Notes under the pieces: generated by a model | What the model was told of the DNA's origin: nothing | Database searches by the model: none | What the model saw: only the letters and a program-made list of their open reading frames with translations | Shown: positions 16,863 through 22,309 of the stretch, one piece after another | How positions within the stretch are numbered: the first letter of the stretch is position 1 | Layout: every line of letters starts with the position of its first letter | Source: JABFSC01 sp031389045 | GTDB lineage: Bacteria; Desulfobacterota; Binatia; Bin18 | DNA length: 22,309 bases | Reading direction: 5' to 3' | Assembly (NCBI GenBank): GCA_031389045.1 | Contig: JANMSE010000487.1 | Span: forward strand, 1-22,309 | Translations under genes and position numbers: made by a program

Positions 16863-17855
16863 TTAGCGCGGCGCCAGCGCTTCCAAGACCCGCTCGTCCG
16901 GGACCAGCCCGCCCTCTGGACTGAGCGGGAGAATGCACACATGTGTCGCTCCTGCCTTGAGCTGAGCGGCAATACGCTCGCGGAGCACCTCCTCAGTGCC
17001 CCAGGCAACAATGGCGTCCAGCAGACGATCACTCCCCCCGTTCGTGAAATCCTCGTCGTGAAAGCCAACGGTTTTCAGCCGTTTCACGTAGTGCTCGATA
17101 GGCAGATAGGTTTTGAGGTATTGACGAATGGCTGATCGGGCTTTGGCGGGGTTGGTTTCGAGCATCACCCCTTGTTCCGCGCACAGCCACGGTTGCGGGC
17201 CGAGCAGCGCGCGCACGTGGGTCGTCTGCTCCACGGTCGTCAAGTACGTATGCGACCCGTGGGTTTCGGTGGCCGCCAGGCGCACCATTTTTGGCAGCAG
17301 CCCCGCCAACAGGATGGGCGGCTCGTGTGTCGGTTTGGGCGCCATATACGGCGCGGCTTTCATCTTGGCGAGATAGTCCTTCATAAAGCTATACGGCTTT
17401 TCATAGGCGACTCCGCGCATGGTGTTCCCGCCTTTGCCACTGACGCCGAGCCCGAGAATGAAGCGATCCTCAAACAACTCACCTAACGTTCTGGCCGCGT
17501 TCGCGACGGCGACAGGCTCATAGGAAAACACCACCGCGATGCCCGTGGCGACCACGAGCCGCTCCGTTTGGCCGAGGAGATGGGAGGCAAACGAGAGGCT
17601 TTCGCGACCCATGACCTCAGGGAACCATAACGCGCTGTACCCTAATCGTTCGACCTTGCGGGCAAACGGTCCGGTTTGCGCTCCGCTGAGGCCATCAAGA
17701 AAACTGAAGACACCGATTTTACTTACATCCATACGCACCTCTTTCCCTTGGGTCGTCGCCCTCGCGTCGTCCGGGTGGAAAAATCGTCCCAGACAAGTGA
17801 GGGCAGCAACTGATCCTACTTCCTTGAGAAACATTCGTCGTGACCATTCCGGCAT
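16863..17855 (-). CDS. LLM-class (F420-dependent-type) oxidoreductase with Tat leader
   Basis: 330 residues from the ATG at 17855 (GAGG six bases upstream). The leader MPEWSRRMFLKEVGS holds the twin-arginine motif SRRMFLK, then a hydrophobic stretch (SVAALTCLG) and a likely cleavage after ARA33. The mature part is a luciferase-like TIM barrel (KIGVFSFLDGLSGAQT, RLGYSALWFPEVMGRE, FILGLGVSGKGG, PILLAGLLPKM, HVCILPL), probably of the F420-dependent TIGR03620-type group. A periplasmic site would be unusual, though Tat-exported F420 enzymes are known in mycobacteria. A second start at 17732 (MDVSKIGVF, with GAGG upstream) would give a cytosolic form matching the family's usual N-terminus. The substrate is unknown. 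Confidence 0.82.
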   Translation of the reverse strand: MPEWSRRMFLKEVGSVAALTCLGRFFHPDDARATTQGKEVRMDVSKIGVFSFLDGLSGAQTGPFARKVERLGYSALWFPEVMGRESLSFASHLLGQTERLVVATGIAVVFSYEPVAVANAARTLGELFEDRFILGLGVSGKGGNTMRGVAYEKPYSFMKDYLAKMKAAPYMAPKPTHEPPILLAGLLPKMVRLAATETHGSHTYLTTVEQTTHVRALLGPQPWLCAEQGVMLETNPAKARSAIRQYLKTYLPIEHYVKRLKTVGFHDEDFTNGGSDRLLDAIVAWGTEEVLRERIAAQLKAGATHVCILPLSPEGGLVPDERVLEALAPR

Positions 17856-17950
17856 CACACGCCTCGCTCGCGAACCCGACACGTTGTCGGCGACCGCGTC
17901 CATTTCTTGCGTAGCGTACGGACCGTCTTTATAGTTGTCCAATCAATCTC

Positions 17951-18355
17951 GTGAATTATCCGCTATCCAAAGAAGAGTTTTGCCACCTCGACCATATTCT
18001 TGTGTCGCCGAGCGGCGGTGGCTTTGCGGGTGTGACCGACTTGGCGTTGGCACGGGAGAAACGGCGTCGCACGGTCGCCGTTTCCATCCCGCACTTTCTC
18101 GCGGCGATCGAGGTTGTGAAAAATTCAGACTTGATCGCGGTTGTCCCGCGTCGTCTCGCGACGCTCCATCAGGACGCGCTGCAACTCATCCCGCCGCCCG
18201 TTCCCATCGACGACTTCACGTTGGTCTTAGCCTGGCACGACCGTATCCACCGCGATCCGTTGCATCAATGGATTCGGCACATAGTGCGAGAGGTCGTGCA
18301 AAGTCTCGCGCAACCCCCGCCACGCAAGGAAAAGAAGAGCGCCCGTACAGGCTGA
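17951..18355 (+). pseudogene. LysR-type regulator fragment (effector domain only)
   Basis: About 134 residues matching the C-terminal half of LysR substrate-binding domains: YPLSKEEFCHLDHILVSPSG, GGFAGVTDLALA, RTVAVSIPHFLAAIEVV, SDLIAVVPRRLA and LAWHDRIHRDPLHQWIR. The DNA-binding helix-turn-helix and first effector lobe are absent. Upstream sequence belongs to the region ahead of the Tat-oxidoreductase gene, and a GTG at 17951 is the only start. It is therefore a broken gene that cannot bind DNA. Homologues of this shape (PcpR/NodD-like branch) often control aromatic or oxidoreductase genes. Confidence 0.75.
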
Positions 18356-18473
18356 CGAATCGTTGACGGATATGTTCGACCCGGTTGCGATTCACGCCGA
18401 AGTCAGAGTATCCAGTGCGTTAGGCCGACTTGATGTGGATCACCGTGGCCCATTGTCTTCGCGTTATAACGTT

Positions 18474-18517
18474 TTCAATATCTATTCAATATATTGACAA
18501 AAAGATTACAAAATATT
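18474..18517 (+). promoter_or_regulatory. Four tandem 11-bp repeats, LitR/CarH-type operator
   Basis: Four units stand without gaps: TTCAATATCTA (18474), TTCAATATATT (18485), GACAAAAAGAT (18496) and TACAAAATATT (18507). All share CAA at positions 3-5 and an AT-rich remainder. Units three and four match the GACAAAA repeats ahead of the first regulator gene. Three to four 11-bp direct repeats are what a CarH tetramer is known to cover. The array overlaps a TTGACA box. The rest of 18356-18473 shows nothing recognisable. Confidence 0.6.
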
Positions 18518-18522
18518 ATTTT
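18494..18522 (+). promoter_or_regulatory. Candidate sigma-70 promoter of the second regulator operon
   Basis: TTGACA (18494-18499), 17 bases, then TATTTT (18517-18522). It lies 34 bases before the first start codon of the operon and is wholly overlapped by the 11-bp repeats, the layout of a repressed promoter. Confidence 0.6.
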
Positions 18523-18555
18523 GGGGCCGTGAGCGGTCACGCGAAAGGAGCACCA

Positions 18556-18999
18556 ATGAGGATGAACACCGCACTTGCGAAAAATTGGCCCGTTGAATCG
18601 TCGGCTGTCCCCGCGTTTCGGGAATCAGGAAAATCGCTGGCATCCATGCACGAAGACGTGATGACGCCCGAACAATTTTTCATACCCAGGGATCGCACCG
18701 CGATCGCGTGGACCAGCGAACGGCGGCTCCTCTTGGCGGTGCTGGAGGATGCCGTGGGCTCGTTTCTCCGTCACCGCCAGAGCCGCACGACACGCGGCCA
18801 GCGGTTGTTCCGTGAGGATGCGCTGTGGTTCGCGTCACCCGACCACTCCTGGGCGTTCTCCTTTGAGTCGATCTGTGACCATTTGAATCTGGACGCCGAT
18901 TATATTCGCCGCGGGTTGCGGCAATTGCCAGCGCGCTCGCGTGACGAATTTTCCCCCGCGGACCATGTCCATCGCGGCGGGTCACTCGAAGCGTGCTAG
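18556..18999 (+). CDS. Conserved hypothetical protein, possible small helical regulator
   Basis: 147 residues. The start is the ATG at 18556, with GAAAGGAG seven bases upstream; the open frame reaches further back but without signals. Residues 1-50 are variable; the conserved-looking core is RRLLLAVLEDAVGSFLRH, RLFREDALWFASPD, and WAFSFESICDHLNLDADYIR followed by RGLRQL. The last part has the spacing of a helix-turn-helix (ESICDHLNLDADYIRRGL), and I recall similar unnamed proteins in Geobacter/Myxococcus-type genomes, but no named domain can be given. It is the first gene after the four-repeat operator and probably shares a transcript with the second MerR-B12 gene. Confidence 0.7.
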   Translation: MRMNTALAKNWPVESSAVPAFRESGKSLASMHEDVMTPEQFFIPRDRTAIAWTSERRLLLAVLEDAVGSFLRHRQSRTTRGQRLFREDALWFASPDHSWAFSFESICDHLNLDADYIRRGLRQLPARSRDEFSPADHVHRGGSLEAC

Positions 19000-19020
19000 G
19001 CGAGGATGCCGAGGTATGGC

Positions 19021-19959
19021 ATGACACTGGCTATGACAAAGCAGCAAGACACCGCCATGCTCTCCATCGGCGCGCTCTCGCGGGCCACGGGGATTCCACC
19101 GGAAACGTTGCGGACGTGGGAACTCCGGTACGGATTTCCCCTGCCAGAGCGGAAACCGTCAGGGCATCGCGTCTATCCCGTCACCAGCGTGTCACGTCTC
19201 CGCCGCATCGCCGAGGCGCTCGCCCGCGGGCATCGGGCCCGCGAGGCGGTGTCGGCTTCGCAGACGGCGCTGAGCAGCCTCTTACTCATGGGGCCCGCGG
19301 AGAGTGCTCCCGCGCCCAGGAACGCGGAGCCGGAAGTCACCGAGGTCGCGGAACTGCTACGGCTCGTGGAGACGTTTAATGCCGAGCGCCTCACACGTGG
19401 TTTGTTGGCGGACTGGAAGCGACTGAAGCCCCTGGAGTTTCTGCGGACTCGGATCGCCCCACTTCTTCACGCGGTGGGGGAAGAGTGGGCCGCCGCGCGG
19501 TTGGAGATCCGCCACGAACGCTTTCTCTCGGAGCGAGTCAGTGATGTGCTCCGGTCGGTGCGCTTGCCGTTCGAGGAAAAGGCCAGCGGTCCGTTGGTGG
19601 TGTGTGCCACGCTTCCGGGCGAAGAACACGGCTTGGGATTACAAATGGTTGCCCTGCTCCTCGCCGTGGCTGGGGGTCGGGTGCTCTTTCTTGGCACTGA
19701 GGTGCCTCTGACGCAGATCGCCAGTCTGGCCCGTGATCTCACTGCGCGGGCGGTGGCCGTGAGTGTATCAATTGCTAATCGCGGGGAGCCCATGGCGGGG
19801 CAGCTCACGTTCTTGCGCAGCCTGCTTCCGCGACGTGTCACGCTGATGGTCGGGGGCGCGGGTGCTCCGGGGCCGCAACCCGGGCTCAAGATTTTTCAGG
19901 ATCTCGGCGAAGTCGCGGAATGGGGTCGACATCTCATGGGGGAAACGGAAAAGCGGTAA
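19021..19959 (+). CDS. Second MerR-family cobalamin-binding regulator (divergent LitR/CarH-like)
   Basis: 312 residues. The N-terminal MerR helix-turn-helix reads MLSIGALSRATGIPPETLRT then WELRYGFPLPERKPSGHRVY; a helical cap and cobalamin Rossmann domain follow. The lower axial His203 is kept in PGEEHGLG, but the photoreceptor signature W-x9-EH has become W-x9-ER (Trp156, Glu166, Arg167), and the residue after the Trp is Ala, not His, so the light-state bis-His cobalt adduct cannot form there. It may sense B12 itself or respond to light by another route. The ATG at 19021 is preferred (GAGG six bases upstream) over the ATG at 19006. Its stop overlaps the next start (TAATG). Confidence 0.87.
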   Translation: MTLAMTKQQDTAMLSIGALSRATGIPPETLRTWELRYGFPLPERKPSGHRVYPVTSVSRLRRIAEALARGHRAREAVSASQTALSSLLLMGPAESAPAPRNAEPEVTEVAELLRLVETFNAERLTRGLLADWKRLKPLEFLRTRIAPLLHAVGEEWAAARLEIRHERFLSERVSDVLRSVRLPFEEKASGPLVVCATLPGEEHGLGLQMVALLLAVAGGRVLFLGTEVPLTQIASLARDLTARAVAVSVSIANRGEPMAGQLTFLRSLLPRRVTLMVGGAGAPGPQPGLKIFQDLGEVAEWGRHLMGETEKR

Positions 19960-20702
19960 TGGCGACCCCCTCTATCCCCCGCTTGCGACACCACATGGAA
20001 AAAACCGATCTCCTCGTCAACGTGCATCATGTCGAAAAACTGTACACCACAGGCCAGCGGACAGTCGCCGCGCTACGCGATGTCAGTCTGGAAGTGAGGG
20101 CGGGTGAATTCGTTGCTCTCATGGGCCCCTCCGGGTGCGGCAAATCCACGCTGCTGCATCTGATTGGCGGCATGGATCGACCGACCCGCGGACAGATTCT
20201 GGTGGGTGGCACGGAACTCGCCACCCTCAGTGAAACCGCCCTGGCCCGGTTTCGTCGCCAGCGGGTGGGATTTGTCTTTCAATTCTTTAATTTACTGCCC
20301 ACCCTGACCGTACTGGAGAATGTCGCGCTCCCCCTGATGCTTGATGGCGTGCGCGATGCCAAGGCACAGGAGCGTGCGTTGACACTCCTGGAGCGGGTCG
20401 GGGTACAGGCACGGGCGACCCATTACCCGGCTGAATTATCAGGTGGCGAAATGCAACGCGTCGCCGTGGCGCGGGCCGTCGTCAGTAATCCAGCCCTCAT
20501 CCTGGCGGATGAACCGACCGGTAGCCTCGACAGCGAAAACGGGCAACACGTCATGGACGTGTTGCGCGATCTGAACCGCGAGATGGGGCTGACCATTATA
20601 TTGGCGACGCACAATGACGAAGCAGCCCAGTATGCAAGACGGATCATCCGTATCCGTGATGGCAAGATTGAAAGAGAAAGCCTCGGTGTGGCAATACCCT
20701 AA
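19959..20702 (+). CDS. ABC transporter ATP-binding protein (MacB/LolD type)
   Basis: 247 residues from the ATG at 19959, which overlaps the regulator's TAA; ATG 19995 (MEKTDLLVNV) is an alternative. It has Walker A GPSGCGKST, Q loop FVFQFFNLLPTLTVLENV, signature LSGGEMQRVAVARA, Walker B LILADEPTGSLD and the switch His in ATHNDEAA. The FFNLLPTLTVLENV and GSLD forms mark the MacB/LolD/FtsE group, which drives mechanotransmission permeases and not import. The partner permease follows with a 44-bp overlap. Placement behind a B12 regulator suggests controlled export of a lipid, lipoprotein or small molecule; the cargo is unknown. Confidence 0.93.
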   Translation: MATPSIPRLRHHMEKTDLLVNVHHVEKLYTTGQRTVAALRDVSLEVRAGEFVALMGPSGCGKSTLLHLIGGMDRPTRGQILVGGTELATLSETALARFRRQRVGFVFQFFNLLPTLTVLENVALPLMLDGVRDAKAQERALTLLERVGVQARATHYPAELSGGEMQRVAVARAVVSNPALILADEPTGSLDSENGQHVMDVLRDLNREMGLTIILATHNDEAAQYARRIIRIRDGKIERESLGVAIP

Positions 20703-22309
20703 ACTCTTTCATCAATTCATCCTGCGGTCGCTGCTCCGAGAAAAACTGCGTACGGGGCTGATGATCCTGGGTTTGAGTCTCGGAGTGGGGGTGCTGGTCG
20801 CGGTTCGTCTCGCCAATACCAGCGCGCTCGCGTCGTTTCGCGCGGCAACGGACGCGATCGCCGGAGCAACAACGCTGGAAATTACCGGCATGACGGGCCG
20901 GTTTGACGAACTGACCCTCCGCACGCTGTCCTGGCTCGACTCCTATGGCGACCTGAGTCCCGTTATTGATGGCTACGCGCTGACGGAGTCGCTCGGGCCG
21001 GACGGCACTCCCGGTGAGTTCTTGCATATCCTGGGCGTGGACATTCTACGTGACCGCTCGCTCCGCCAGTATCAATTACTCCGCGTGAGCGAAGAGGAAC
21101 GGGAGACCACCACCAGGGAATTCTTGCTGCTCCTGGTCGATCCCCAGGCGATCGTGCTCACCGAGAAATTCGCTCGCCGCTTCAACCTGAGTATCGGCAG
21201 TGCGCTGCCGCTGATTATTGGCGATCGACGGCTGACCTTCACCGTGCGTGGTCTCCTGCGTGATGAAGGACCGGCGCGTGCGCTGGATGGGAACTTCGCG
21301 CTCCTCGATATCGCGGCGGCGCAAACCGCCTTCACCCGCATCGGGTTCCTGGACCGACTTGATCTCAAGGTCCGACCGGGGATTGATCCACGACACGCCG
21401 AAGACGCGATCGCGCAACGTCTCCCAGCCGGGCTCACGGTCCGCCACCCGACGCAACGCTATGGACAGATGGAGACGATGATCGCGGCGTTTCATTTTAA
21501 TCTGAACGCGCTCGCCTCCATCGCGCTCCTCGTCGGACTGTTTCTGATTTACAGCACGGTATCGATCTCCGTGATCACGCGCCGTGATGAAATTGGCATG
21601 CTGCGGGCGGTCGGCGGAGGCCGCGGGCTCGTGCTCGCCCTGTTCGTGGGGGAAGCCTTGCTCTTGGCGAGCTGCGGTGCGGGGGTGGGTCTTGGGGTCG
21701 GCCAAGGACTCGCCACTCTGGCGATTCAGGCCACTTCGAGTACGGTGGCCACGTTTTACTTCTCCGCCGCGATCACGCAGGCGGCGCTGCCGCGCGCGCT
21801 GGGCCTGGCTGAGGTCCTGCTTGCGTTCGCGGTCACCTTGCCGCTGGCGTTCCTTGCCGCCCTCGTGCCCGCGCGCGAGGCCACTCGCATCCACCCGCTG
21901 GAGGCGATTCGTGGCACCGCGCAACTCAGCACGCAGGGACGTCCCTCGTATCGCTCGGTCGGTTTCGCCTTGGCCTTGCTCCTGCTGAGTTATGGGCTGA
22001 GTTTTTTGGAGCCGCTCGCGGGCTTGCCCGTCTGGGGGTATCTCGCCGCGCTGGCATTGGTCTTCGCCGGTGCCCTCCTCGTCCCAAGTACCCTCTGGCT
22101 CCTCTGTCGAGGCACCAGCCAGACCATCTCCCGCATCACGGCGATTTTTTCGGTTGAGCGCCGCCTGGCGAGCGCGAATCTCACAGGAGCACGCTCGCGC
22201 ATAGCGATTTCGGTCGCCGCCCTCGCCGTGAGTCTGGCGATGATGGTCGCGATCTCCATTATGATTAGCAGTTTTCGCGCGACGGTGGTGTATTGGATTG
22301 ACGAGACAT
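20659..22309 (+). CDS. FtsX/MacB-like ABC transporter permease (3' end beyond window)
   Basis: An open frame of about 550 residues runs off the window end. It has a first membrane helix (LMILGLSLGVGVLVAVRLA, near 35-53), a large periplasmic domain (about 55-275, including ILGVDILRDRSL, VLTEKFARRFNLSIGSALPL and VRGLLRDEGPARALDG), then the FtsX core helices (LASIALLVGLFLIYSTVSIS, RRDEIGMLRAVGG, and a third ending in PAREATRIHPLEAIRG) and two further helices, with RRLASANLTGARSRIAISV opening a second FtsX unit. This is the long two-unit type of roughly 800-850 residues. The ATG at 20659 overlaps the ATPase gene; GTG 20686 is an alternative. Its pairing with the ATPase is certain from context. 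Confidence 0.88.
   Translation, partial: MARLKEKASVWQYPKLFHQFILRSLLREKLRTGLMILGLSLGVGVLVAVRLANTSALASFRAATDAIAGATTLEITGMTGRFDELTLRTLSWLDSYGDLSPVIDGYALTESLGPDGTPGEFLHILGVDILRDRSLRQYQLLRVSEEERETTTREFLLLLVDPQAIVLTEKFARRFNLSIGSALPLIIGDRRLTFTVRGLLRDEGPARALDGNFALLDIAAAQTAFTRIGFLDRLDLKVRPGIDPRHAEDAIAQRLPAGLTVRHPTQRYGQMETMIAAFHFNLNALASIALLVGLFLIYSTVSISVITRRDEIGMLRAVGGGRGLVLALFVGEALLLASCGAGVGLGVGQGLATLAIQATSSTVATFYFSAAITQAALPRALGLAEVLLAFAVTLPLAFLAALVPAREATRIHPLEAIRGTAQLSTQGRPSYRSVGFALALLLLSYGLSFLEPLAGLPVWGYLAALALVFAGALLVPSTLWLLCRGTSQTISRITAIFSVERRLASANLTGARSRIAISVAALAVSLAMMVAISIMISSFRATVVYWIDET

Noticed and set aside
21076..21924. 282-residue open frame on the minus strand opposite the permease
   Set aside because: Its sequence is Arg/Gln/Glu-rich without domain features, and the plus-strand permease frame is continuous with proper membrane helices.

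Overview
The window comes from a high-GC diderm bacterium. Diderm is inferred from an OprO/OprP-type outer-membrane porin with a signal peptide, a periplasmic PhnD-like binding protein and a MacB/Lol-type ABC system. A Tat-leader luciferase-like (probably F420-dependent) oxidoreductase, an N-acyl-D-amino-acid deacylase, a Uma2 nuclease and many small hairpin or heptamer repeats suggest an uncultivated Desulfobacterota/Binatota-like or proteobacterial lineage. That placement is a guess from gene content. No rRNA, tRNA or CRISPR was seen.

Layout. (1) 1-3550, plus strand: an amidohydrolase, a chimeric BACON-domain protein, a Uma2-family nuclease, a perfect 21-bp inverted repeat and a 5'-truncated hicA remnant. 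(2) 3587-14417, minus strand: one long co-directional run, read from 14417 downward. It holds a fatty acid desaturase, an FAD amine-oxidase-like protein, DUF1365, a Cfa-type methyltransferase, DUF2878, a chalcone-isomerase-like protein, a porin, a PhnD-like binding protein and a hybrid sensor kinase. The first six genes are nearly gapless or overlapping, apart from about 50 bp holding a hairpin between DUF1365 and cfa. The last two genes each carry a lesion (an amber codon and a frameshift). (3) 14418-14615: an AT-rich divergent regulatory region. (4) 14616-16666, plus strand: a LitR/CarH-type MerR-cobalamin regulator translationally coupled (ATGA) to a second Cfa-like methyltransferase. (5) 16666-16862: a small element with terminal inverted repeats. 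(6) 16863-18355: a Tat-leader LLM-class oxidoreductase facing a LysR fragment. (7) 18474-22309, plus strand: a promoter with four 11-bp direct repeats, an unrecognised 147-aa protein, a second MerR-cobalamin protein, an ABC ATPase and an FtsX/MacB-type permease cut by the window end.

How it may work together (inference). FAD protein, DUF1365, Cfa, DUF2878 and CHI-like proteins form a recurrent bacterial lipid-modification cluster linked to photooxidative stress and, in some bacteria, to methylated furan fatty acids (UfaM/UfaD/UfaO). Here it lies divergently from a LitR/CarH photoreceptor that has every residue expected for adenosylcobalamin light sensing. Both regulatory regions carry GACAA/TACAA motifs repeated at exactly 11-bp spacing, the arrangement known for CarH operators, and they overlap TTGACA -35 boxes. 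The window therefore looks like a B12/light regulon with two operator regions, two MerR-B12 proteins, two lipid methyltransferases and a desaturase. The second regulator lacks the histidine needed for the light-state cobalt adduct and may work differently.
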